A stretch of DNA of 64,000 bases, taken from DSOI01 sp041394885. Lineage in GTDB: Bacteria; Acidobacteriota; Terriglobia; Bryobacterales; Bryobacteraceae. Made by a program: the position numbers and the translations under genes. Position 1 is the stretch's first letter. Each line of letters starts with the position of its first letter. Positions 24,727 to 33,904 of the stretch are shown here, piece by piece. The stretch is taken from contig JAWKHI010000015.1 in assembly GCA_041394885.1 (NCBI GenBank), positions 1 through 64,000 on the forward strand. Reading direction: 5' to 3'. Under the pieces are notes generated by a model that was not told the DNA's origin, did not search any database, and was given only the letters and a program-made list of their open reading frames with translations.

Positions 24727-26991
24727 ATGCTCCTGATGCGTACCATCCTCGCTTTCGTCCTGCTGGCCGCGGCCGCCTCTGGTCAGGTGAAATTCCGATC
24801 GCAAGAGATTCAATCGAACTTCGGAGTGGTCTACGCTGTCGCCACCGCGGACATGAACAAAGACGGCAAGCCCGATATCGTCGCGATCAATCCGACGCAG
24901 GCGGTCTGGTTCGAGAACCCCACATGGACCAAGCATGTGCTGCTCGACGGCGGAACGAAGAAAGACAACGTCTGCATGGGGGTGGAGGATATCGACGGCG
25001 ACGGCCATCTGGACCTGGCGCTGGGCGCGGACTGGCAGCCGTCCAACACGCAATCGGGCGGCAGCCTGCAGTGGGTCCGCCGCGATGCATCCAATCCGAA
25101 TGGACCGGGGCAGCTTCGCGCGCTGGGCGAAGAGCCGACGCTGCACCGGATGCGATGGGGCGACGTGGATGGCGACGGCAAAAACGAACTGATCGTGATG
25201 CCGCTGCACGGGCGCGGCAACAAGGGGCCGGAGTGGGAAGGGCAAGGGGCGCGGGTGCTGGTTTACTGGCCCGGGGCCAATCCCGCGTCGGAGACTTGGC
25301 GCATGGAGGTGGCCGACGATTCACTGCACATCGTGCATAACCTGATCGTGGTGAACGGCGAGATCTGGACGGCGTCCCGCGAAGGCATTCATGCGATCAA
25401 GCGGGCAAGCGATGGGACATGGTCCAAGCGCAAGATCGGAGCAGGCGCTCCCGGCGAGATCAAGCTCGGTTCGGTGAACCGCATCCGCCATTTGGCTACG
25501 GTTGAGCCGTGGCACGGGAACAAGGTTGTGATCTACGAGGAGCCCACCGAGGCGCCGGATCCGCAGGCAGGCACGAAGATCGCGCCGCCTGTGATCGCGG
25601 GCGCGGAGTGGAAGCGCACCGAGATCGAAACCGGACTGTCGCAGGCGCACGCGCTTGGATGGGGTGATTTCGACGGCAACGGGTCCGACGATTTGGCGGT
25701 GGGGTGGCGCGGCAAGCCCTGGGGCGTGGCTTGGTACACACGAACGCCCGACGGCACCTGGGCGAAGCGGATGGTGGACGATGGCGTGGCGGTCGAGGAT
25801 CTGACCGTGGATGACCTGAACGGCGACGGCAAGCCCGAGATCATTGCCGTGGGGCGCGCCACCGCGAACGTCCGCATCTATTGGAACGAATCGAATCCCC
25901 TGTGGACGCGGCACGAGGTGGGTAGCGGGTTCGCCAACGCCACCGCTGCCGCCGCCGACTTCACCGGCGACGGGTTGCCCGACATCATCGCGAATGACGG
26001 TCCGGGAAAGCGCACCGTGCTGTTCGTGCACCCGAAAAACAGGGGCGAGGCGTGGAAGAGCGTCACGCTGCTCGAAGGCGTGAATGCGATCCACAGCGAA
26101 GTGATGGACGTGGATGGGGACGGCGATACGGACTATATCGGCGCGCGTTATTCGCCGGGGTTGATCTTCTGGCTGGAGCAACCGAAAAACGGCGCCACGG
26201 CGAAGTGGACCTATCACGTGGTGGACGACTTCGCGCAAGGCGGCGTGAACGGCATTCACGGGCTCATCACCGGCGACGTGGATGGCGATGGAAAGCTGGA
26301 CCTGATCGGCAACAGCGCGCAACCGAACGGCGCGTTCCCGAACTCGCTGGCATGGTTCCGCATTCCGAAGGATCCGCGCAAGGCGGCGCGCTGGGAGCGC
26401 TCCATCTTCGCCGACAAAGACGCTCCGGGCCTGAGCCACTATCTGGGGTTCGGCGATGTGAACGGGGACGGGCGCGCGGATATGGCCTCCGGTGCCAAGA
26501 TCGCCGACGGTGGGAATTGGTTTGCGTGGTGGGAACAGGGCACCGATGCACGAAAGCCGTTCCGCAAGCACGTGATCGCAACGGGGCAACCGGGCGCGAC
26601 CAACATCCACATCGCGGATCTGAACGGCGACGGCAAGGCGGACTTCTTCGCTTCACGGGGACACGGGCGCGGCATCGTTTGGTACGAAGCGCCAGACTGG
26701 AAAGCACACGAGGTGAATACGAGGATCGTGGGTCCGCACTCGCTGGCGATGGGCGACATCGACGGAGATGGCGACCTGGACGCGGTGACGTGCGCGAAGG
26801 ACTCGGCGACGGCTGCCTGGTTTGAAAACGATGGGCGGGGCAACTTCACCACGCATCACATCTGGGAGAATCAAGCCGCGTACGACATCAAGCTGGTGGA
26901 CATGGATGGCGATGGCGACCTGGACGCGGTCGTGGCGGGGCAGGAAAGCCGGAACGTGGTTTGGTTCGAGAACCGGGTGCTGGCAAAATAG
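24727..26991 (+). CDS. Large exported FG-GAP/VCBS-repeat protein
   Basis: Protein of about 754 residues with a signal peptide (MRTILAFVLLAAAASGQ if the second ATG at 24736 is used) and repeated beta-propeller blades. Each blade is marked by a DxDGDGxxD calcium-binding loop, seen many times (DIDGDGHLD, DVDGDGKNE, DLNGDGKPE, DVDGDGDTD, DMDGDGDLD). These form an integrin-like beta-propeller. Such proteins are common and uncharacterised in Acidobacteriota and are thought to bind or present ligands outside the cell. It follows the amidohydrolase gene closely, and the DUF98-type gene follows 3 bases after it. Confidence 0.85.
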   Translation: MLLMRTILAFVLLAAAASGQVKFRSQEIQSNFGVVYAVATADMNKDGKPDIVAINPTQAVWFENPTWTKHVLLDGGTKKDNVCMGVEDIDGDGHLDLALGADWQPSNTQSGGSLQWVRRDASNPNGPGQLRALGEEPTLHRMRWGDVDGDGKNELIVMPLHGRGNKGPEWEGQGARVLVYWPGANPASETWRMEVADDSLHIVHNLIVVNGEIWTASREGIHAIKRASDGTWSKRKIGAGAPGEIKLGSVNRIRHLATVEPWHGNKVVIYEEPTEAPDPQAGTKIAPPVIAGAEWKRTEIETGLSQAHALGWGDFDGNGSDDLAVGWRGKPWGVAWYTRTPDGTWAKRMVDDGVAVEDLTVDDLNGDGKPEIIAVGRATANVRIYWNESNPLWTRHEVGSGFANATAAAADFTGDGLPDIIANDGPGKRTVLFVHPKNRGEAWKSVTLLEGVNAIHSEVMDVDGDGDTDYIGARYSPGLIFWLEQPKNGATAKWTYHVVDDFAQGGVNGIHGLITGDVDGDGKLDLIGNSAQPNGAFPNSLAWFRIPKDPRKAARWERSIFADKDAPGLSHYLGFGDVNGDGRADMASGAKIADGGNWFAWWEQGTDARKPFRKHVIATGQPGATNIHIADLNGDGKADFFASRGHGRGIVWYEAPDWKAHEVNTRIVGPHSLAMGDIDGDGDLDAVTCAKDSATAAWFENDGRGNFTTHHIWENQAAYDIKLVDMDGDGDLDAVVAGQESRNVVWFENRVLAK

Positions 26992-26994
26992 GAA

Positions 26995-27534
26995 TTGGCA
27001 TTCCTACGGCAACTCACCCAATCCATCCGGATGGCGGACCTCGGCATGGTGCAGCGCGTGCTGCTGGTGACCGACGGCACGCTCACCGACGCGGTGGAAG
27101 CCTTGTTTGGCGAACCGATCGGGCTTCGCAAGCTGGGCTCCCGCATTGCCCCGAGCGATGGTGATTCCGGAGCGCTCGAAGCTGCGCCCGGGTCCGGGAT
27201 CATGCATCGCGAGATCCTGCTGAAAGGCGAAGCGACGGGCCGCAACTACGTCTATGCGGAGTCCGAACTGATGCTGGATCGGCTGCCAGAGGGATTCCGC
27301 GAGGGTTTGCTGGTGACGAACACGCCGATGGGCCGGCTATGGTCCGAGCATCGCATGGAGACCTGGAAGGAACTGTTGTATGCGGGGCCAGTGGAGGCGG
27401 GCGGCCTTGCCGTTCACTTTCCCGGATGCACCGGCGGCCTGATCAAGAGGACTTACCGGATTTTCTGCGGCGGCCGGCCTTTGATGGTGATTTCGGAATT
27501 CTTTCCGCGAGATTACGGGTTTGACGTGGCGTGA
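26995..27534 (+). CDS. Chorismate pyruvate-lyase-like protein (DUF98 family)
   Basis: Protein of about 179 residues of the DUF98/UbiC-like fold. Typical elements are the N-terminal VQRVLLVTDGTLTDAVEALF and the later IMHREILLKGEATGRNYVYAESELMLDRLP segments, with a basic SEHRMETWKE turn. Relatives convert chorismate to 4-hydroxybenzoate, or act as UTRA-like ligand-binding proteins; which of these applies is not shown. The open frame begins with a TTG at 26995, but ATG 27031, directly before the conserved domain, may be the real start. No ribosome-binding site favours either. Confidence 0.68.
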   Translation: MAFLRQLTQSIRMADLGMVQRVLLVTDGTLTDAVEALFGEPIGLRKLGSRIAPSDGDSGALEAAPGSGIMHREILLKGEATGRNYVYAESELMLDRLPEGFREGLLVTNTPMGRLWSEHRMETWKELLYAGPVEAGGLAVHFPGCTGGLIKRTYRIFCGGRPLMVISEFFPRDYGFDVA

Positions 27535-27570
27535 AAGAAATAAGAGCGGGAGCCGCAAGGGCGCCCGCTC
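27533..27570 (-). terminator. Rho-independent terminator of the TonB receptor gene
   Basis: A 7-bp stem (GAGCGGG at 27544-27550 with CCCGCTC at 27564-27570) is followed on the minus strand by a T-rich run, TTATTTCTTTC (27543-27533). It ends the minus-strand receptor transcript and may also serve the convergent plus-strand unit. Confidence 0.7.
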
Positions 27571-27601
27571 TCGAGTTAGGCAGTGCTTACCGGGGCAAAG
27601 A

Positions 27602-30600
27602 TTACCAGCCTAGCCGCAATCCGATGCGCACTTGACGCTCGTCAAACCCGTCGCGGCCGAGGTTCCGGGTGGAAGTGATTTCGCTGTAACCACCGAAGCG
27701 GCGCAGCGGATCGGCCTGATTGGGATTGAAGTTCGATACGTTTGTGCCGGGATTGTTGAAGTGCGGGGTGTTGGTGAAGTTGAACGCCTCGCCGCGGAAC
27801 TGGAGGTCGAAACGCTCGCTGATCTTGAAGCGGCGGTGCAGACCGAAGTCCCAGTTGAAGACGCCGGGTCCGCGGAGGATGTTGTAGCCGGTATTGCCGA
27901 AGCGCGCCTCGGTGACCGGCGCGAAGGCGAAGGGATCGAAGTACGCCTGGCCGCGTCCGACGCCGCCGAGGATGGCGACGTTCGGTTTCACCTGGTCGGC
28001 AGTCTGGGATGCGTTGGCCATGTTGAGCGATGCACCGCCGGAGCCGACGCTGAAGGGAGTACCGCTATAGATGGCGAACACGTTGTTAATCTGCCAGCCG
28101 CCGAGGATCCACTTGGCGGGTCCGGAGTTGGCAAACCGCTGTCCGTCACCGAACGGCAGTTCCCAGATATTGGTGATAGCAAGGTTATGAGGTATGTCGT
28201 AACCGCGCACCGTGCGGTTGCGATCGAAGTAGGCGCGGGCATGGACGGCGGGGCCGCTATCGTTATTATCCTGATAGCCGATCACTTTAGACCAAGTGTA
28301 GGCGACGTTCAACGACATACCCTTGGAGAAGCGCCGCGAGAGCGTGGCTTGTAGTGAATCGTACATATTGGTGCCGAAGGGCTCCACCGCGGTGGTGGTG
28401 GCGTTGCGGCCGAACTTCGCGCGCAGGGGTTGTCCGGCGGTGCCGGCGCCGATGACTTGTCCGGCGTTGATGTTGATCCATCCCATCGCGGAAGTGGAAC
28501 GAGTAGCTACATACCCGGCCTGGGCGATGAAACCGCTGGGGAGCTGTTTCTGGATGGTAAGGTTCCAGCTCTGGACATAGCCGCGGCGGAACTTATCGGC
28601 GACTGTAAAAGCGGCGAAGCTGCCGGGGATATCGATGATACCGTTGCCGGAATCGGGCGGCACCACGCGGGGGATGCCGGCAGAGATACCTTGGGGATTG
28701 TAGGCGACGAAGTCATTGGCGCCCTGGAGATTATCCACAAGCAACATCGGGTAGTTGGTACGGAAGGGGCGAGCCAAGGAGAAGGGGTCATTGGTGAGGC
28801 CGTAACCGGCGCGAATCACGAGGGTGTCCGTGGCGCGGTAGGCAAACCCGAAGCGCGGGGCGAATTTGGTTTTACTCTCCTGAATGCCGCAATCGAGCGG
28901 GACCACGCCGACACCGCAGAGCCGCATCTTGTTGGTGGCCGGATCATAAACTTCGAGGCCGCCGTTCTTGCGAGTGGGGAACGGGAAGTATTCCCACCGC
29001 AAGCCATAAGAAAGAGTCAGTTTGCGGTTGACGTTCCACCGGTCGCGAATGTAGTAACTGTGCTGGAACGATCGAGTGGAATATTCATCGTCACGCTGGG
29101 TGATCTTGCCGGCAAGCCGCGGCATGCCGAGAAGGAACGCCGCGTAGGCGTTGTACTGATTGGAGGACTCGAACACGCCGAGGCCACCGTTGGCATTGCG
29201 GACGCGCAGGAGGGTAAGTCCGCCGGAGAAGGTGAACCCGCCCTGGGCCCCGTGGAAGGCGCCGGGGGCTTCCGGCTGATTGTGATTCATGTGGGTGGAA
29301 TAGAGGTCCGTGCCGAAGCGGATTTCGTGAGCGCCTTTGGTCCAATTGAAGTTGGCGACGTACTGGTACTGGGGGTCGCGGCGGTAGTAGGGCTGGAAGG
29401 CGTTGGGCACGCCGAGCACGCTGAAGCCGTCGATGTTGAAGCGGGGCCAGCCGCCTTCGATTTGCCGCGAACCGTTGGTGCCGGGAATACCCAGGAAGTC
29501 CAGCCCGAGCTTCTCATCGAGGCGAGACTGCTCTACGGCGGTGTCGATCCGGGTGTAGCCGTAATAGGCGTCCATGATGAAGGTGGGTTTGAACACGTGT
29601 GTCACCGCGCCGGTGAACGAATAGGTGTTGCCGAAGCCGTAGCCGGGATTGCCGCCAGCGCCGGAAAGCTGATCGCCACCGAGATCGCCGAACACCTGCG
29701 GGTTGTTCATGTCGTAGTGGAGCAGGCTGAAGCGGCCGAAGGCGGTTGTTTTCTGGGAGTGGATGTAGTTGACCTTGGTGTCGGCGCGATGCCGGTCAAA
29801 GGCGTAGGAGCCGCCCTTGAAGTAGTTGTTGGAGATCCCGCTGAGGTTCTGATCCGGAATGAGCGCATTCAGCTTCAGGGTGATCGGGCTCATGCGGGAT
29901 GCCGGGACGGTCTTGTTGGCAAACGGCATACGGTTGAGGCCGTTGCCGTCACCGGTAGCGGGGTCAAACAAGCCGCGGGGCGACTCGGAGAAATCGCCGC
30001 GCTTCATGGCGGCGGTAGGCACGGTGGCGAAGCGGGAGGCAAACTGATGGTCCGCGGTGCCTTCGTAGCTCATGAAGTAGAACAGCTTGTCCTTCTTGAT
30101 CGGGCCACCGAGAGTGCCGCCGTACTCGTTGTAGACGAGCTTTGGATTGTCCTGGCCCTGAGGAAGGAAGAACGGCTTGGCCTTCAGCCTGTTGCCGGTG
30201 TAGTATTCGAAGGCCGAACCGTGAATGTCGTTGGTGCCGGACTTGATCTGGACATTGACGGCGGCGCCGCCAGCGAGCCCTTGTTCGGCGTCGAACGAGT
30301 TGGTCACCACGTTTACGGTTTCGAGCGATTCGAGAGTAGGGATGAACGCGGAGGCGTGTGGGAGCCAGGGCTGGATCGAGGAAGCGCCGTCGATCTTGGT
30401 GTTGTTGATGGACTGGCTGACGCCGTTGACATTGGTCGTGAGAGCGCGGGAGGGATTGGTGGGAACCGAGTGCGCGTTGGTGGGCGGGCGGAAGCCGGGC
30501 AGCGTCCGGAACAGTTGCTGATAGTTACGTCCGGTGGCCACGGGCAGGTTTTCGAATTGTTTGGAGGTAATCTCCTGACGGACCTCGGAACGATCCGTCT

Positions 30601-30976
30601 GGAGCGTGGCTGCGGTGGCCTCGACCATGACGGACTCGGCGACGGTGCCGAGTTGGAGGGCGAGGTCGGCGCGAGTGACGGAGTTGATGGTTACGATAAC
30701 CTGCGTCTGGGAGGTGCGAAAGCCGTCGCGCGTGACACGGATATCATAGGTGCCTGGGTTGAGCGTCGGGAAGCTATAGGACCCGGTCTCCGAGGTGACG
30801 GTTTCACGGGTTTCGTTGGTGGCGAGATTGGTAAGCGCCACGTTGGCCCCGGCGATGGCAGCCTGGGAGGGATCCTTCACGTTGCCCACCACCGAACCAT
30901 AGAGGAGCTGGGAGTAAGCTTGTTGGGTAGAGAAGGCAAGGCAGAGAACGCCCGCGAGGAGGGTTATCCGAGTCAT
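27602..30976 (-). CDS. TonB-dependent receptor with N-terminal carboxypeptidase-regulatory domain (Oar-like)
   Basis: Outer-membrane protein of about 1124 residues. Signal peptide MTRITLLAGVLCLAFSTQQA is followed by a carboxypeptidase-regulatory-like Ig domain (about 22-110, with VKDPSQAAIAGANVALTN and GSYSFPTLNPGTYDIRV). A TonB plug region follows (about 115-260), then a large beta barrel ending in a C-terminal aromatic strand (RIGLRLGW). This is the 'Oar-like' architecture abundant in Acidobacteriota, thought to import oligosaccharides or other large ligands. The start is ATG 30976, preceded by AAGGACT. It is transcribed alone from its own promoter (31035-31063) and ended by a hairpin terminator. 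The ligand is unknown. Confidence 0.92.
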   Translation of the reverse strand: MTRITLLAGVLCLAFSTQQAYSQLLYGSVVGNVKDPSQAAIAGANVALTNLATNETRETVTSETGSYSFPTLNPGTYDIRVTRDGFRTSQTQVIVTINSVTRADLALQLGTVAESVMVEATAATLQTDRSEVRQEITSKQFENLPVATGRNYQQLFRTLPGFRPPTNAHSVPTNPSRALTTNVNGVSQSINNTKIDGASSIQPWLPHASAFIPTLESLETVNVVTNSFDAEQGLAGGAAVNVQIKSGTNDIHGSAFEYYTGNRLKAKPFFLPQGQDNPKLVYNEYGGTLGGPIKKDKLFYFMSYEGTADHQFASRFATVPTAAMKRGDFSESPRGLFDPATGDGNGLNRMPFANKTVPASRMSPITLKLNALIPDQNLSGISNNYFKGGSYAFDRHRADTKVNYIHSQKTTAFGRFSLLHYDMNNPQVFGDLGGDQLSGAGGNPGYGFGNTYSFTGAVTHVFKPTFIMDAYYGYTRIDTAVEQSRLDEKLGLDFLGIPGTNGSRQIEGGWPRFNIDGFSVLGVPNAFQPYYRRDPQYQYVANFNWTKGAHEIRFGTDLYSTHMNHNQPEAPGAFHGAQGGFTFSGGLTLLRVRNANGGLGVFESSNQYNAYAAFLLGMPRLAGKITQRDDEYSTRSFQHSYYIRDRWNVNRKLTLSYGLRWEYFPFPTRKNGGLEVYDPATNKMRLCGVGVVPLDCGIQESKTKFAPRFGFAYRATDTLVIRAGYGLTNDPFSLARPFRTNYPMLLVDNLQGANDFVAYNPQGISAGIPRVVPPDSGNGIIDIPGSFAAFTVADKFRRGYVQSWNLTIQKQLPSGFIAQAGYVATRSTSAMGWININAGQVIGAGTAGQPLRAKFGRNATTTAVEPFGTNMYDSLQATLSRRFSKGMSLNVAYTWSKVIGYQDNNDSGPAVHARAYFDRNRTVRGYDIPHNLAITNIWELPFGDGQRFANSGPAKWILGGWQINNVFAIYSGTPFSVGSGGASLNMANASQTADQVKPNVAILGGVGRGQAYFDPFAFAPVTEARFGNTGYNILRGPGVFNWDFGLHRRFKISERFDLQFRGEAFNFTNTPHFNNPGTNVSNFNPNQADPLRRFGGYSEITSTRNLGRDGFDERQVRIGLRLGW

Positions 30977-31034
30977 GTTAGTCCTTCGATTCTGAGATTG
31001 ACGGTGCTTAACGAGGCTATAATAGATTAACGAA

Positions 31035-31063
31035 AGTATAGATCCGGAAGCTGCCCCGCGCAA
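31035..31063 (-). promoter_or_regulatory. sigma70-like promoter of the TonB receptor gene
   Basis: On the minus strand, TTGCGC (31063-31058) and TATACT (31040-31035) are separated by 17 bases, about 58 bases before the receptor start codon. The region lies between the divergent receptor and ceramidase-like genes. Confidence 0.6.
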
Positions 31064-31085
31064 GATATCAACAAGTTAATTAAAT

Positions 31086-32420
31086 ATGTTTAATAAAAAT
31101 TGCCCACCCCGCCGCCGGGACCTGCTTCTGGCGCCGTTCGCGCCACGACCGTCCTCGGGGGTGGCGACATTTCGGGCGGATGTGACCCCACCGATCGGCG
31201 CACCGCTTTTTACCGGACCCGCCACCGCCGTTGCCGACCGGCTGGACATCCGCGGACTGGTGATTTATTCGGCACAGGCGCCGGTGGTGATCGCGAGCAT
31301 CGACTGGTGCGAGATCCGCAACGATTCGTACGATCTGTGGCGGGCGCGCCTGGCATCGGCGGCGGGAACGACACGGGAGCGGGTGCTGCTGAGCGCGGTG
31401 CATCCACACGACGCTCCCTACACGGACTCCGGCGCGCACCGTTATCTGGACGACGCCGGGTTGAAGGGGAGCTTGTGCGATCCGGCGTGGGAGGCAACCA
31501 CGATCGGGCGAGTGGCGGACGCGATCCGGCAGTCGAACCCGGAAGCGGTGACGCACATCGGCGTGGGGCGGGCGCGGGTGTCGCGGGTGGCCTCCAACCG
31601 GCGTTACGTCAAACCGGACGGGACGGTATCGTTCGGGCGCACCAGCGCGACCCGTGACGCTGCGATACGGGCGATGCCAGAGGGGCTGATCGACCCATGG
31701 CTGCGCACTCTTACCTTCTGGGACGGCCGCCGCCGGGTGGCCGCGTTGTCGGTCTACTCGACCCACCCGATGAGTTACTACGGCAGGGGAGAAGTCACGC
31801 CGGACTTTCCGGGGCTGGCGCGGAATCGACTGCAGGCCGAGGACCCGGGCACCTTCCACGTGTACGCGAGCGGGGCGAGCGGCGACACGATGGCCGGCAA
31901 GTACAACGACGGAGCCGTTTCCAATCGCGCGGTCCTTGCAGGCCGTATGTATGGGGCGATGCGGGCGTCGTTGGCCGCGACACGGAAGACGCGCCTTTCC
32001 ACAGTAGGTTTCCGCAACGTGGAAATGCGAATGAAGGCTCGGGGAAGCGACGGTTTCCGGACTGAGCAAATGCGAGCGGTGGTGGAGAATCGAAACGCTC
32101 CGTGGCGCGATCGCCACAATGCGGCGTTGGGGCTAAGTTGGCTCGACCGGCTGGGCGAGGGCCGCCCGATCGATGTGCCCGCGGTGGATTTGGGCGCGGC
32201 CAAACTGGTGCTGCTGCCGGCGGAAGCGTTCGTACAGTACCAGCTATGGGCGCAGCAGCATGGCCCGTTCGTAATCACGCTTGGATACGGGGAATGCGCG
32301 CCGGGTTACATACCGACCGCGAGGGACGTGGCAGAGGGCTACAACGACCATTATTGCTGGGTGGATATGGAGACGTCGGAGGCGACAATGCGGGGTGCGA
32401 TCGGCAAGGCGCTGGAGTGA
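31086..32420 (+). CDS. Neutral/alkaline ceramidase-like protein
   Basis: Protein of 444 residues resembling the N-terminal catalytic region of neutral/alkaline non-lysosomal ceramidases. The opening segment after a basic N-terminus (GVATFRADVTPPIGAPLF) and the later LSAVHPHDAPY and YSTHPMSYYG motifs supply His residues that could bind zinc. A final LGYGECAPGYIPT segment is also family-like. It lacks a clear signal peptide, although the first 25 residues are basic and Pro-rich and may be a poor Tat leader. True ceramidases have a second C-terminal domain that is missing here, so the substrate may be another N-acyl lipid. It is divergent from the TonB receptor. Confidence 0.6.
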   Translation: MFNKNCPPRRRDLLLAPFAPRPSSGVATFRADVTPPIGAPLFTGPATAVADRLDIRGLVIYSAQAPVVIASIDWCEIRNDSYDLWRARLASAAGTTRERVLLSAVHPHDAPYTDSGAHRYLDDAGLKGSLCDPAWEATTIGRVADAIRQSNPEAVTHIGVGRARVSRVASNRRYVKPDGTVSFGRTSATRDAAIRAMPEGLIDPWLRTLTFWDGRRRVAALSVYSTHPMSYYGRGEVTPDFPGLARNRLQAEDPGTFHVYASGASGDTMAGKYNDGAVSNRAVLAGRMYGAMRASLAATRKTRLSTVGFRNVEMRMKARGSDGFRTEQMRAVVENRNAPWRDRHNAALGLSWLDRLGEGRPIDVPAVDLGAAKLVLLPAEAFVQYQLWAQQHGPFVITLGYGECAPGYIPTARDVAEGYNDHYCWVDMETSEATMRGAIGKALE

Positions 32421-32438
32421 CCGGCGCGAGGCCGCCAA

Positions 32439-32464
32439 AGCCCCACGACGCCGGGTGCGGGGCT
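32439..32464. terminator. Possible bidirectional terminator hairpin
   Basis: AGCCCC at 32439-32444 pairs with GGGGCT at 32459-32464 across a 14-base loop, between the convergent ceramidase-like and DUF1501 genes. No good T run follows on either strand, so the call is weak. Confidence 0.3.
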
Positions 32465-33902
32465 AGCTGACAATATCCTTCACCACTCGAGCCGCCTCTA
32501 CCCCGGTAAGCCGAAAGTCCAAGCCCTGGAAGCGATACGTGAAACTCTCGTGCCTGACGCCCAACAGATGCATCACTGTGGCGTGCAGGTCCCGCACATG
32601 CACGGGATTCTCCGCTACGTTGAAGCTGAATTCGTCGGTGGCGCCGTAGGTGACGCCCGGTTTCACTCCGCCGCCCGCCATCCAGATCGTGAAGCACCGG
32701 GGGTGATGGTCGCGCCCGGCTTCAATGCTGTCCCATTGGCCCTGCCCGGCGACGCCGCGACCGAATTCGCCGCCCCAAATCACGAGTGTATCGTCCAGCA
32801 ATCCGCGCCGTTTCAGGTCCACGATGAGTGCCGCACTCGGCTGATCGGTGTCGCGGCAACGCGCCGTACACCAGGATGGAAGGCGGCTGTGATGATCCCA
32901 ATCCGGGTGGAATAACTGAATGAATCGAACGCCTCTTTCGGCAAGCCTCCGCGCGAGTATGCAGTTTGCCGCATAACTTCCGGGACGCCGCGAGTCGGGA
33001 CCATACAGCTCAAAGACCTCCTCGGGCTCACCCGACAGGTCCGTTAACGCTGGGACGCTCGATTGCATCCGGTAGGCCATTTCGTATTGCCGGATGCGGG
33101 TGCCGATCTCGGGGTCACCGGTTTCCTCCATGCGCCGGTTGTTGAGGCCGGCCAAGCCGTCAAGCATCCCGCGCCGCAGTTGGCGGGGCAAACCGGGCGG
33201 GTCCTGCAAGTACAGGACGGCGTCCTTGGCACTGCGCAGTTTCACGCCCTGGTAGCGGGAAGGCAGAAATCCGCTGCCCCAATAGTGATCGTAAAGGGGC
33301 TGGTCACTGGGACGTTGCATTTTCGAAAGCATCACCAGATAGTCCGGCAGATTGCGATTCACGCTGCCCAGCCCATAGCTGACCCAGGCGCCCATGCTGG
33401 GGCGGCCGGGTATCTGGTGTCCGGTGAGGAACTGTGTCATGGCCGGCGCGTGGTTGATCTGGTCCGTGTGCATGGATTTCACGAAGCACAGATCGTCGGC
33501 CACTTTCGCCAAGTAGGGCAGCCATTCGCTGATGGTGGCGCCGCTCCTTCCGTGGCGCGCGAACCTGGTCACCCCCGGCATGATCAACTGCTTCTGATTC
33601 GCCGTCATCGTCGTTACACGTTGGCCTTGCCGGACCGAATCCGGCAGTTCCTTGCCGGCCCACTGGATGAGCCCGGGCTTGTGATCGAACAGTTCGATTT
33701 GCGACGGTCCGCCGGACTGGGTGAGAAAGATGACACGTTTGGCCTTGGGCGCGAAGTGCGGCAAACCGGGCAGGCCGATCGTTGCCTGCTCACCGGCAAG
33801 CAGGGTCTCGAGCGCCATCGCGCCCAGTGCGACGCCCGCTCCCTGGCCCAGGAAGTAGCGCCGCGCGGTTCGCAATTCGTCCTTATTTTCGCTCGGCCGC
33901 AT
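32463..33902 (-). CDS. DUF1501 (sulfatase-fold) protein, Tat leader
   Basis: Protein of 479 residues of the DUF1501 family, a predicted alkaline-phosphatase/sulfatase-type superfamily found with PSD1 cytochromes in Planctomycetota and Acidobacteriota. An RRYFLGQGAG twin-arginine leader lies near residues 14-23. Conserved elements include LTQSGGPSQIELFDHKPGL, SMHTDQINHAPAM and VIWGGEFGRG. The enzymatic activity of the family is not established. It lies 2 bases after the NHL-type gene and is the third gene of the PSD1 operon. Confidence 0.88.
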   Translation of the reverse strand: MRPSENKDELRTARRYFLGQGAGVALGAMALETLLAGEQATIGLPGLPHFAPKAKRVIFLTQSGGPSQIELFDHKPGLIQWAGKELPDSVRQGQRVTTMTANQKQLIMPGVTRFARHGRSGATISEWLPYLAKVADDLCFVKSMHTDQINHAPAMTQFLTGHQIPGRPSMGAWVSYGLGSVNRNLPDYLVMLSKMQRPSDQPLYDHYWGSGFLPSRYQGVKLRSAKDAVLYLQDPPGLPRQLRRGMLDGLAGLNNRRMEETGDPEIGTRIRQYEMAYRMQSSVPALTDLSGEPEEVFELYGPDSRRPGSYAANCILARRLAERGVRFIQLFHPDWDHHSRLPSWCTARCRDTDQPSAALIVDLKRRGLLDDTLVIWGGEFGRGVAGQGQWDSIEAGRDHHPRCFTIWMAGGGVKPGVTYGATDEFSFNVAENPVHVRDLHATVMHLLGVRHESFTYRFQGLDFRLTGVEAARVVKDIVS

Positions 33903-33904
33903 GG

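Noticed and set aside
28430..31030. An 866-codon frame opposite the TonB receptor gene
   Set aside because: It is the antisense of a well-supported receptor in a GC-rich genome; its residue pattern mirrors the codon structure of the real gene.
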